A DNA stretch of 6,265 bases from CALLPQ01 sp964479275 (GTDB lineage Bacteria; Pseudomonadota; Alphaproteobacteria; Caulobacterales; Parvularculaceae), in contig CAYZLR010000142.1 of the NCBI GenBank assembly GCA_964479275.1, forward strand, positions 1 to 6,265, read 5' to 3'. A program made the position numbers and the translations under genes. Under the pieces are notes generated by a model. It ran no database searches. It was not told where the DNA came from and saw only the letters and a program-made list of their open reading frames with translations. Below are positions 1 through 6,264 of this stretch, piece by piece (the stretch's first letter is position 1; every line of letters begins with the position of its first letter).

Positions 1-1
1 C

Positions 2-912
<911 letters not shown>

Positions 913-931
913 AAAAAAATCCAATTTTGAG

Positions 932-960
932 CGTTTAACCGTCTTTAAGCGATTTGTCGA
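932..960 (-). promoter_or_regulatory. Possible promoter of tRNA-Thr
   Basis: On the minus strand, TCGACA (960-955, five of six to the -35 consensus) is followed after 17 bases by TAAACG (937-932), a poor -10. The start would fall near 925, about a dozen bases before the mature tRNA 5' end. The position is right but the -10 is weak, so this is tentative. Confidence 0.28.
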
Positions 961-1074
961 GGGGGCAAAACCCTGCAATACAATCCTTTGTGAAGCTTCA
1001 ATCAATCATAGGCCCGGCATCAACAAAATCAGCCCTTCAGTACGACCTGAATGTCATAAAAATATATTTACCGC

Positions 1075-1104
1075 TTAACAAGAGCCGTTTTTTTGATCTA
1101 TAGG
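1075..1104 (+). promoter_or_regulatory. Candidate sigma70-type promoter for the DUF3667 gene
   Basis: TTAACA at 1075-1080 matches five of six -35 bases and TATAGG at 1099-1104 matches four of six -10 bases, with an 18-base spacer. Transcription would start near 1111, giving a leader of about 22 bases ahead of the ATG at 1133 that contains the AGAGGG ribosome-binding site. Spacing and position are good; the strength is guesswork. Confidence 0.42.
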
Positions 1105-1117
1105 AAAACTTTGAAAT

Positions 1118-1123
1118 AGAGGG
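1118..1123 (+). promoter_or_regulatory. Ribosome-binding site of the DUF3667 gene
   Basis: AGAGGG, nine bases before the ATG at 1133, is a good Shine-Dalgarno match and fixes this start. Confidence 0.7.
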
Positions 1124-1132
1124 TTAGAAATA

Positions 1133-2065
1133 ATGCAATCCAAGCTTAGCCGCTGTGAAAACTGTCAGACACCGCTTCAAGGTGAGTATTGTCACAGCTG
1201 TGGACAGCGCGGCATTGAGCTGCGTCGCCCCATAATCGGCCTCGCACAAGATATCATTGCAGAAACCTTATCGATTGATAGCCGATTATGGCGCACAATC
1301 CGGGGACTATTTATGAACCCTGGCTTGCTTGCAAAAACATACATAGACGGCAAACGCGTTGTCTACACTCCCCCTTTTCGTATCTTTTTATTTTTTAGTC
1401 TTGTGTTTTTCGCCCTCTTATTTCTATCGATTAATAACGAAAGCGCTAATACGAATACTCTGGTTCAATTCGAGAGATCTGATAACAGCTTTGAGCAACA
1501 TTCTAAAAGCGATGAAAATCTAAAGAGAAACCTACCGGAAACTGATCAATCAAACGCAGCTGGTAATCCATCACAGACCGATGACATTATTACTTATTCG
1601 GGGCCCGAGAGGTTTAAATCTCTAATAAAAACATTGAATAAGAGTATAAAAGAAGCTGAAAATGATCCCCGCTTGTTTCTAGCAAAAGTTAGAAACAACA
1701 TGCCTAGGATTTTATTTATTCTACCACTTTTTTATCCCATACTACTGATGATATTTTATTTTTCTAAAAAGGAAGTCTTTACTTATAATCTATTGATTAT
1801 AAGTCTTTACATGCATGCTGCATTGTATTTCTATTTGGGAATAGTGATAGCGCTTCAAGCTAGTCCCCTCTCCGATATTCCTGTACTAGGCCAATCTCAT
1901 AACTTGCTTCAACTCTGGGCAATCTTCCAATCTTACCGTGTTCTCGCGATAAACTTTAATAGTAAGTGGTGGTCAGTTCTCATAAAGGGGACACTCATCA
2001 ATGGCTTATATTGGTTGGTTGCCACGATATTAATTATGGCGGGAATGGCCATAAGTTTGTTGTAA
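1133..2065 (+). CDS. DUF3667-type zinc-ribbon membrane protein
   Basis: Membrane protein of unknown function, 310 aa. The N-terminus has a four-cysteine zinc ribbon (Cys8, Cys11, Cys20, Cys23; CENC then YCHSCGQ). It is followed by the block I recognise from DUF3667 proteins: about 30 polar residues, then T-I-R-G-L-F-x-N-P-G (55-64) and Y-I-D-G-K-R-x-x-Y-T-P-P (70-81), leading into the first membrane segment (82-100). A long polar loop (101-188) rich in Asn, Ser and acidic residues separates this from a C-terminal membrane block with segments near 191-210, 219-241, 257-274 and 281-308. The ATG at 1133 is supported by AGAGGG at 1118-1123, nine bases upstream. The CPBP protease gene follows 68 bp downstream on the same strand, suggesting an operon. 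The family has no established role; the ribbon plus multi-pass membrane plan suggests a regulator or adaptor at the inner membrane, which is only inference. Confidence 0.87.
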   Translation: MQSKLSRCENCQTPLQGEYCHSCGQRGIELRRPIIGLAQDIIAETLSIDSRLWRTIRGLFMNPGLLAKTYIDGKRVVYTPPFRIFLFFSLVFFALLFLSINNESANTNTLVQFERSDNSFEQHSKSDENLKRNLPETDQSNAAGNPSQTDDIITYSGPERFKSLIKTLNKSIKEAENDPRLFLAKVRNNMPRILFILPLFYPILLMIFYFSKKEVFTYNLLIISLYMHAALYFYLGIVIALQASPLSDIPVLGQSHNLLQLWAIFQSYRVLAINFNSKWWSVLIKGTLINGLYWLVATILIMAGMAISLL

Positions 2066-2087
2066 AAATTTTGAGCGTGCCTTGTTT

Positions 2088-2141
2088 ATGAAAACGATAA
2101 ATCATTTAAATCGGTTTTCGGAGAACCCCAACCGTGAATAA
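2088..2141 (+). other. Possible 17-codon leader ORF overlapping the protease start
   Basis: An ATG at 2088 opens a frame reading MKTINHLNRFSENPNRE and stopping with TAA at 2139-2141, so it overlaps the GTG start of the next gene by eight bases. Such overlaps allow translational coupling. The only upstream ribosome-binding hint is a weak GAG near 2072, so translation is doubtful. Confidence 0.2.
2090..2119 (+). repeat. Intercistronic imperfect hairpin abutting the CPBP protease ribosome-binding site
   Basis: GAAAACGAT (2090-2098) can pair with ATCGGTTTTC (2110-2119), leaving one bulged G and an 11-base AT-rich loop. The stem ends one base before GGAG (2120-2123), the ribosome-binding site of the GTG-started protease gene. 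No T-tract follows, so it is not a typical intrinsic terminator. It could affect ribosome access or RNA stability between the two genes. The structure is seen in the sequence; the function is inferred. Confidence 0.4.
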
Positions 2142-2814
2142 TTTTATCATCATTTTTGGGTTTGTTTGTTTTTGCTTGATATCCCTATGGCTGCTGCACA
2201 AATTTGCCCCTGATCAAGCTCAAATAAATGATAATGGTAAAGCTGCGATACAAACTATGGCGGGCTCTGTGGTGCTATTCGTATTAGCATACGCGTTGGG
2301 TTATTTCAGTGGGGTACTGCCTCATAAGAGTTTTGCTTTGACACCGCAATCTATCTTACAAGGTATCCTCACATTGCTCCCGATGTTGATCATGCTATTT
2401 TTTATTCAGCGTGCCAAACACCCAAAATTACTTTTATTTAAGGATCAACAAACCAAAATTTTTTCCGAGATTGGTTTTCGATTCACCCCGCTTCGTATCC
2501 TCCTGATGAGCCTTGGGGCGGGATTGGGGGAAGAACTGCTCTTTAGAGGTGCAATCCAAGGGGCGCTTTATCTTTTTTTACCAATAGCGATTTCAATTCT
2601 GCTTCCATCAATCATCTTTGGAGCCCTGCACTTCTACAATATAATTTATATCGTTCTTGCGACCATCATTGGCATTTATTTTGGGATTATTTTTTTCGTG
2701 ACAAATAATATCGCGGTTCCGATTATCGCGCACACCATTTATGATATTTTTGCATTACATCAGGTTGCTGTAATGGTTTCGAAACATAAGACGCAAATGT
2801 TCCAATCTGAGTAA
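2134..2814 (+). CDS. CPBP-family intramembrane metalloprotease (CAAX/Abi type)
   Basis: Multi-pass inner-membrane protease of the CPBP (CAAX protease and bacteriocin-processing) family, 226 aa, a usual length. All three conserved motifs are present: EExxxR as Glu133-Glu134-Leu-Leu-Phe-Arg138 within GLGEELLFRG; FxxxH as Phe162 to His166 (FGALH); and HxxxD as His200 to Asp204 (AHTIYD). In the family the Glu and His residues hold the catalytic site within the membrane. Hydrophobic segments lie near 2-22, 40-60, 73-91, 119-131, 145-165, 168-189 and 192-208. The start is GTG with GGAG ten bases upstream; the first segment begins at once, in keeping with that start. It lies 68 bp behind the DUF3667 gene, probably in the same transcript. 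Bacterial members have been tied to peptide processing and bacteriocin self-immunity, but the substrate here cannot be told. Confidence 0.92.
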   Translation: MNNFIIIFGFVCFCLISLWLLHKFAPDQAQINDNGKAAIQTMAGSVVLFVLAYALGYFSGVLPHKSFALTPQSILQGILTLLPMLIMLFFIQRAKHPKLLLFKDQQTKIFSEIGFRFTPLRILLMSLGAGLGEELLFRGAIQGALYLFLPIAISILLPSIIFGALHFYNIIYIVLATIIGIYFGIIFFVTNNIAVPIIAHTIYDIFALHQVAVMVSKHKTQMFQSE

Positions 2815-2862
2815 ATATAGAGAATAAGGCGTTACTCTAGCAAAATCACCCTCTACCCAGTT

Positions 2863-2904
2863 TGCATGATAAATTTCGATAGGATTTTCATGAAATTTAG
2901 TGCA
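2863..2904. repeat. Inverted repeat upstream of the dehydrogenase lipoprotein gene
   Basis: TAAATTTC (2870-2877) and GAAATTTA (2892-2899) form a perfect 8-base dyad with a 14-base spacer, and TGCA (2863-2866 and 2901-2904) extends it past a small asymmetric internal loop. A CATAAT (-10-like) box at 2903-2908 overlaps the right arm, though I see no good -35. It lies in the only spacer before the 2964 gene, so it may be an operator or a leader structure. AT-rich dyads also arise by chance. Confidence 0.33.
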
Positions 2905-2946
2905 TAATAGAACGATATTCTAGAAATCGAGAGTATAGCAAAATAC

Positions 2947-2954
2947 AAGGTGAG
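2947..2954 (+). promoter_or_regulatory. Ribosome-binding site of the dehydrogenase lipoprotein gene
   Basis: AAGGTGAG ends nine bases before the ATG at 2964. The signal peptide begins immediately after, so the start is well supported. Confidence 0.65.
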
Positions 2955-2963
2955 AATACAATT

Positions 2964-4511
2964 ATGCAAAAGCGGTCCTTATGTAGCGCTCTGTCGTCAC
3001 TACCTCTACTTGCTTTATTGATCTCCTGTGGGGGAAGTGAAGAAACCCCGCCTCCGCCGCCCGCTATCACCAATAGTGCGCCGGCGCTGTCTTCACCATC
3101 GACTGCCAATGTTGAAGAGCGCGATAACAGCACTTTTTATACCGCAACTGCCAATGACCCAGATAACGACGCGGTGAGCTTTACTCTGTCTGGTGATGAT
3201 TCACCATTATTTTCGCTTGATAGTACAAGCGGCGAGTTGGCGTTTGTAGAAGCCGCTGACTTTGAACAACCGCTGGATATGAATGGCGACAATCAATATC
3301 AACTTACGATAACTGCCAGTGATGGATCACTTAGCGACACACTCAATCTGACCGTTAGTGTCACCAATGTTACCAATGTCCCGATCCAGGTCAGGCGCGT
3401 TGCTTTAGGTCTTGATGCCCCAATTTTTGCAACAGGTGCGGGCGATGATTCAGGTCGATTATTTATTGTTCAGCAAGGAGGCATAATTCGTATTCTTGAT
3501 CTCGAAACAGAGACTCTTTTACCACTTCCCTTTCTAGATCTATCTTCTCAGGTTTCAACGGGCTTCGAACAAGGACTTTTAGGCCTTGCTTTTGCCCCCG
3601 ATTATGCAACGTCTGGATTATTTTTTGTCTATATCACAAATGTTGCTGGTGACACAGAGATTCTCGAATTCTCAGTCGATGCCAATAATCCAAACGTCGC
3701 CGACACCTCACCCCAACGTCTCATCCTCACGTTCAACCAACCTTTTGCAAACCACAATGCTGGTTGGATTGATTTTGGCCAAGACGGGTTTCTCTATATA
3801 CCCACTGGAGATGGTGGCGGCGCGGGAGACCCACAAGGAAACTCGCAAGACACGAGCAATCTACTCGGATCCGTTTTAAGAATTAATCCCTTTGCAGACG
3901 ACTTTCCTACAGATCCAACAGCAAATTACGCCATCCCGGCTGATAATCCATTCCTTAATACCCCGGCTCGCGATGAGATATTTGCCTATGGTTTGCGCAA
4001 TCCATTTCGATCAAGCTTTGATCGCTTAACAGGTGATCTCTATCTTGGGGATGTCGGGCAAAATCTGATTGAGGAAATTGATCTCATTACAGTGGGGGAA
4101 TCAGGCTTAAATTTTGGCTGGAATATTGTCGAAGGCACTTTGAATTTTCTTGGCAGCAGTACACCGAATTTAACTCCTCCGATCGCAGAATACGCCCATG
4201 GGCCAGGCCCGCGTGAAGGCCTATCAATTACTGGCGGTTACGTACATCGCGGGAGTGTTGAAGCCTTAAACGGGGAATATGTTTTTGCTGACTTCGTTAA
4301 TAACAATATCTGGTCTATTCCCGTTGACTCAATTTCTCAAGGAACAACGATTACGGCTAATGAGTTTATCATTCGCACAGATGAACTTACGACCCCTGAT
4401 TTGGGTGCGATTGCAAGCATTGCCAGTTTTGGTGAAGATGATGATGGAGAACTTTATATCGTTGATATCTTCAGAAACGAGATTTTTCGCATAGAAAATG
4501 ATGATAGCTAA
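2964..4511 (+). CDS. Lipoprotein with cadherin-like domain and PQQ-type glucose/sorbosone dehydrogenase propeller
   Basis: Predicted periplasm-facing or surface lipoprotein of 515 aa. Residues 1-21 are a lipoprotein signal with lipobox LISC and lipidated Cys22; Gly at +2 gives no inner-membrane retention signal. A short Pro-rich linker (29-33) leads to a cadherin-like domain at about 36-137, with calcium-type motifs DPDND (65-69), DFEQP (99-103), the 105-110 acidic turn and ITASDG (116-121). From about 142 to the end it is a glucose/sorbosone dehydrogenase (soluble quinoprotein) beta-propeller: EQGLLGLAFAPDY (202-214), NHNAGWIDFGQDG (263-275; His264 is the likely catalytic base), TGDGG (281-285), YGLRNPFRSSFD (342-353), GDVGQN (362-367), NFGWNIVEG (383-391) and FADF (441-444). 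The family oxidises sugars with PQQ; the substrate here is unknown and many members are uncharacterised. AAGGTGAG (2947-2954) supports the ATG. No neighbour gene belongs to PQQ synthesis or sugar uptake, so it seems a stand-alone unit. Confidence 0.9.
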   Translation: MQKRSLCSALSSLPLLALLISCGGSEETPPPPPAITNSAPALSSPSTANVEERDNSTFYTATANDPDNDAVSFTLSGDDSPLFSLDSTSGELAFVEAADFEQPLDMNGDNQYQLTITASDGSLSDTLNLTVSVTNVTNVPIQVRRVALGLDAPIFATGAGDDSGRLFIVQQGGIIRILDLETETLLPLPFLDLSSQVSTGFEQGLLGLAFAPDYATSGLFFVYITNVAGDTEILEFSVDANNPNVADTSPQRLILTFNQPFANHNAGWIDFGQDGFLYIPTGDGGGAGDPQGNSQDTSNLLGSVLRINPFADDFPTDPTANYAIPADNPFLNTPARDEIFAYGLRNPFRSSFDRLTGDLYLGDVGQNLIEEIDLITVGESGLNFGWNIVEGTLNFLGSSTPNLTPPIAEYAHGPGPREGLSITGGYVHRGSVEALNGEYVFADFVNNNIWSIPVDSISQGTTITANEFIIRTDELTTPDLGAIASIASFGEDDDGELYIVDIFRNEIFRIENDDS

Positions 4512-4775
4512 AGCAAGTTGCGGCCGAGTTGGCACTCCTTAGTTGCTCCCTTCCCTCAACCCAGCAATAAAATCTAGCAAAATAAAAACTGAGAAAAGTT
4601 TTATGATTATGATCGGTGCAAATTTGCTCTATAACATTTCCCGTTCTTATTGTTTTGCAGCTACACAGATACAAAAACGCGTCTAAACTGGGACATTACG
4701 TCTATCACCGCTGGATTGCTGCATCAGAATTATCCGCAATTGAGTTCATAAATCTCATGCATGATATTCATTTTA
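4512..4775. other. Convergent spacer between the dehydrogenase and thioredoxin-like genes
   Basis: These 264 bases separate two convergent genes. They contain an AT-rich hairpin (4585-4602), a 10-base perfect palindrome GCAAATTTGC (4618-4627) and a second one, TCATGCATGA (4755-4764), just past the stop of the thioredoxin-like gene. A GTG-started plus-strand frame (4616-4873) crosses into the thioredoxin-like gene; it lacks a ribosome-binding site and I do not accept it as a gene. No RNA gene is recognised. Confidence 0.45.
4585..4602 (-). terminator. Weak AT-rich hairpin, possible terminator
   Basis: AAAACT (4585-4590) and AGTTTT (4597-4602) form a 6-base stem with a 6-base loop, extendable by two pairs past a bulged A. 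Read on the minus strand it is followed by TATTTT, so it could help end leftward transcripts from the thioredoxin-like gene, but it is about 170 bases past that stop and has almost no GC pairs. Confidence 0.25.
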
Positions 4776-5279
4776 CTAAACCGGAATTTTACGATTTGCA
4801 GGTGGACAGAGAATACTTTCTGTTTCCCGTGTTCCTGGTGTTTTCTTTCGAACAATATCCACCGCATTCGTAATCGAAGCTTCAATAGCATCAGCGGACA
4901 TCAACCGTGTGGCACAATCTATTTTTTCGCCACTATCAGCTGCAATCATAACAACCAGTCCAGTAATCCCCAAATAGTCACCATAAACGCCAGCCAAAAC
5001 AGTTCCGTTGACTTTATCAAAGGTCTCGTTGGTACGTTGGGGTGTTGTCATATCAAATTCGATATGCTGAACTGATTGTCGATCAATAGTCTCAAGAGCC
5101 TTATACAATGCTGGGTCTAAAACACGGCAATTTGGGCACCATTCAGCCGTGAAATTGACGACATAAAGCTCAATATCACGCTGAGAGCCATTTTGCGCCT
5201 GTACGGACAGACCCAACCCGGCAGTAATCAGAATAATAATACTGATAATTAATTTATTGTTGGTTAGAAAGCTTAACAT
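4776..5279 (-). CDS. Exported thioredoxin-like protein with WCPNC active site
   Basis: Predicted periplasmic thioredoxin-fold protein of 167 aa. Residues 1-28 form a Sec signal (Lys9, then a long Ile/Leu core, cleavage likely after VQA28), so it is not a lipoprotein. The thioredoxin core starts with ELYVVNFTAEWCPNCR: Trp47, Cys48, Cys51, a CPNC redox motif. The segment GITGLVVMIAADSGEK (104-119) aligns with the canonical GIRGIPTLLLFKNGE stretch of thioredoxins, placing Val109 where the cis-proline normally sits. Two further Cys (122 and 158) lie in the C-terminal half, which could form a second disulfide. I chose the ATG at 5279 because CACCTTT on the plus strand (AAAGGTG sense, 5285-5291) is a good ribosome-binding site for it and the signal peptide starts there; an ATG at 5309 would add ten residues with a poorer site. 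The role is probably thiol-disulfide exchange or assisted cysteine protein folding; the partner is unknown. It lies downstream of the orphan membrane gene on the same strand. Confidence 0.85.
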   Translation of the reverse strand: MLSFLTNNKLIISIIILITAGLGLSVQAQNGSQRDIELYVVNFTAEWCPNCRVLDPALYKALETIDRQSVQHIEFDMTTPQRTNETFDKVNGTVLAGVYGDYLGITGLVVMIAADSGEKIDCATRLMSADAIEASITNAVDIVRKKTPGTRETESILCPPANRKIPV

Positions 5280-5284
5280 ACTCA

Positions 5285-5291
5285 CACCTTT
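5285..5291 (-). promoter_or_regulatory. Ribosome-binding site deciding the start of the thioredoxin-like gene
   Basis: AAAGGTG on the minus strand, five bases before the ATG at 5279 (seven from the AAGG core). It favours this start over the ATG at 5309, inside whose extra ten codons it lies. Confidence 0.6.
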
Positions 5292-5320
5292 AAACGCAGT
5301 AGAAATCATCTCACATCGAA

Positions 5321-5334
5321 AACATATAAATGTT
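5321..5334. repeat. Small dyad in the leader of the thioredoxin-like gene
   Basis: AACAT (5321-5325) and ATGTT (5330-5334) flank four AT bases in the 104-base gap between the two minus-strand genes. It lies where a promoter or operator for the thioredoxin-like gene would be, but no clear -35/-10 pair is visible, so co-transcription from the upstream gene is equally likely. Confidence 0.22.
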
Positions 5335-5383
5335 ACTCAAATGTATTGGGAAAACAATTAATAGGTTAAAACATCCATGATAA

Positions 5384-5785
5384 TCATGCCGGTATCGTAA
5401 CGAAAGCAGCTCGATGCAACATCATCGCGACTCCAACCATCGTTCCGACGCCCAAAACAAGCATGGGTATTGAGTTTGGATCCGATTCAACGCATTGCTT
5501 GTGCCCAAATTTCCGCTCCAGCCGAAGCAATATATAAAATCCAGATAGTGTCATTATGCTGACATAGATCAAACACCCTAAGACTAACGGCCACTCCAAA
5601 TTCAATCTTGGCGCATCATCAGTCATAAACATGAGATATTCATAGATTTGAATTCCAAAGCAACCACCAATAATCGGTGCACTGACGCCGACTAAGCCTT
5701 GTAGCTTTTCAAAGAGAGACCATTGCAAATGAGTATCATCTTTGCGAAAATCGCCATGTGAATTTTCCACCCTTGAAAGCGCCAT
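5384..5785 (-). CDS. Hypothetical small membrane protein, three predicted membrane segments
   Basis: I do not recognise a family for this 133-aa protein. The N-terminal 28 residues are polar and charged (SRVENSHGDFRKDD), followed by hydrophobic segments near 30-54, 65-88 and 106-128. A basic patch, RLERKFGHK (88-96), follows the second segment, as expected for a cytoplasmic loop by the positive-inside rule, which would place the N-terminus outside. Cys42, Cys71 and Cys98 are present. The ATG at 5785 has GAAGGGA (minus strand, about 5794-5800) eight bases upstream, a good ribosome-binding site. The thioredoxin-like gene follows after about 104 bases on the same strand, so the two may share a transcript. 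Coding is supported by the ribosome-binding site, the upstream -10 box and the membrane pattern, not by homology. Confidence 0.7.
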   Translation of the reverse strand: MALSRVENSHGDFRKDDTHLQWSLFEKLQGLVGVSAPIIGGCFGIQIYEYLMFMTDDAPRLNLEWPLVLGCLIYVSIMTLSGFYILLRLERKFGHKQCVESDPNSIPMLVLGVGTMVGVAMMLHRAAFVTIPA

Positions 5786-5873
5786 AAATTAGTTCCCTTC
5801 GACAAAATGATTAAAATTCACCCTGTTGCAATTACCCCTCCCTCAACACGACTAAACATTCAAATGACAGACC

Positions 5874-5879
5874 ATTATA
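5874..5879 (-). promoter_or_regulatory. Perfect -10 box (TATAAT) upstream of the 133-aa membrane protein gene
   Basis: ATTATA on the plus strand reads TATAAT on the minus strand. Transcription would start near 5867, leaving a leader of about 80 bases before the ATG at 5785. No good -35 lies 16-18 bases away (TTGCGC is 22 away) and there is no extended -10 TG, which would suggest activator dependence if the box is used. Confidence 0.38.
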
Positions 5880-5910
5880 CTCGCACAGCACTCTTGATGG
5901 AGCGCAATTC

Positions 5911-5930
5911 TTGATCCGTGATAAGATCAA
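5911..5930. repeat. Inverted repeat TTGATC...GATCAA
   Basis: TTGATC (5911-5916) and GATCAA (5925-5930) are perfect complements with an 8-base spacer. It lies about 30 bases upstream of the minus-strand TATAAT box, a usual place for an operator or activator site. Six bases per arm can occur by chance. Confidence 0.3.
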
Positions 5931-5946
5931 CACAATCCTTAAATCG

Positions 5947-5981
5947 AGCCCTTAAATTGAGAGACTTTTAGAGTAAGGGCT
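5947..5981. repeat. Perfect 8-base inverted repeat AGCCCTTA...TAAGGGCT
   Basis: AGCCCTTA (5947-5954) and TAAGGGCT (5974-5981) are perfect complements with four GC pairs and a 19-base spacer. No T-tract follows on either strand, so an intrinsic terminator is unlikely. An operator for a dimeric regulator, or a stem in an unrecognised RNA, is possible. Confidence 0.4.
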
Positions 5982-6035
5982 AATGATAATGTGCATAGCC
6001 ATACTCTGCAGTTTCCCAACACTCTTAAGAAACTA

Positions 6036-6051
6036 CTAATTGATAAATTAG
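6036..6051 (-). terminator. Short hairpin CTAATT-gata-AATTAG, possible weak terminator
   Basis: A perfect 6-base stem with a 4-base loop, 24 bases past the stop of the partial minus-strand ORF. On the minus strand it is followed by TAGTTTCTT, a poor T-rich tail. It may end that transcript or be an AT-rich chance dyad. Confidence 0.28.
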
Positions 6052-6075
6052 GCAAGAATGAGACCTTTTTTTCTC

Positions 6076-6264
6076 TTACGGCCAATCGCAATCATTGAGC
6101 ACCGAATGATTTTCTAAAATGTTATTTTTGTAGACTATTTGTAATTCTAACGGCACCGAGTTGAACACAAAATGCGCGAAAGCATCTCCCTGCAAACTGA
6201 ATCGTCGAGGTACTTTAACAGGCAGCTGAAAAACTTCAGTTTTCATGGTTTGAATAGCAGGGCA
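6076..6264 (-). CDS. Possible partial hypothetical protein running off the right edge
   Basis: A minus-strand frame is open from the right edge to a TAA at 6078-6076, giving 62 codons; counted from the ATG at 6246 it is 56. The peptide contains LPVKVPRRFSLQGDAF and ends NDCDWP. There is no ribosome-binding site before that ATG, so if real the gene probably starts outside. No family is recognised. A competing plus-strand frame from ATG 6172 is also open to the edge but shorter (31 codons). The stop-proximal hairpin at 6036-6051 mildly favours this frame. Confidence 0.33.
   Translation of the reverse strand, partial: CPAIQTMKTEVFQLPVKVPRRFSLQGDAFAHFVFNSVPLELQIVYKNNILENHSVLNDCDWP

Larger units (their letters stand above)
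913..1132. other. Divergent spacer between tRNA-Thr and the DUF3667 gene
   Basis: These 220 bases hold no convincing ORF on either strand. They should carry the tRNA-Thr promoter (leftward) and the promoter of the DUF3667 gene (rightward). A small dyad, TTCAG (1036-1040) and CTGAA (1047-1051) with six bases between, sits just ahead of an AT-rich stretch (1052-1070) and could be an operator half-site pair, though five bases per arm is little evidence. Confidence 0.5.
5786..6075. other. Intergenic region with clustered inverted repeats
   Basis: These 290 bases carry no ORF worth naming. They hold the -10 box of the leftward gene and three perfect inverted repeats (5911-5930, 5947-5981 and 6036-6051), listed separately. 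No tRNA, riboswitch or transposon end is recognised. Confidence 0.5.

Noticed and set aside
946..985. GGG/CCC-rich stretch resembling a terminator hairpin upstream of tRNA-Thr
   Set aside because: The stem is only four pairs (AGGG with CCCT) and no T-tract follows on either strand.
2815..2850. Possible terminator after the CPBP protease gene
   Set aside because: AGAG and CTCT flank a poorly pairing stretch with unpaired bases and no T-tract.
2897..3133. Minus-strand open frame opposite the lipoprotein start
   Set aside because: Low-complexity Gly-rich product antisense to the Pro-rich linker of the lipoprotein.
3586..3879. Plus-strand open frame of 97 codons inside the dehydrogenase gene
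   Set aside because: Out-of-frame shadow; the dehydrogenase frame carries conserved family motifs across the same bases.
4279..4535. Plus- and minus-strand open frames over the dehydrogenase 3' end
   Set aside because: Both overlap the conserved C-terminal propeller coding and have no domain of their own.
4471..4674. Minus-strand open frame in the convergent spacer
   Set aside because: Cys/Phe-rich product without ribosome-binding site or family resemblance; overlaps the dehydrogenase end.
4761..5075. Plus-strand open frame of 104 codons opposite the thioredoxin-like gene
   Set aside because: Antisense shadow of a gene with a clear signal peptide and WCPNC motif.
6055..6080. T-run at 6066-6072 as an intrinsic terminator
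   Set aside because: No GC-rich stem lies directly before it on the plus strand, and on the minus strand it is an A-run just past a stop codon.
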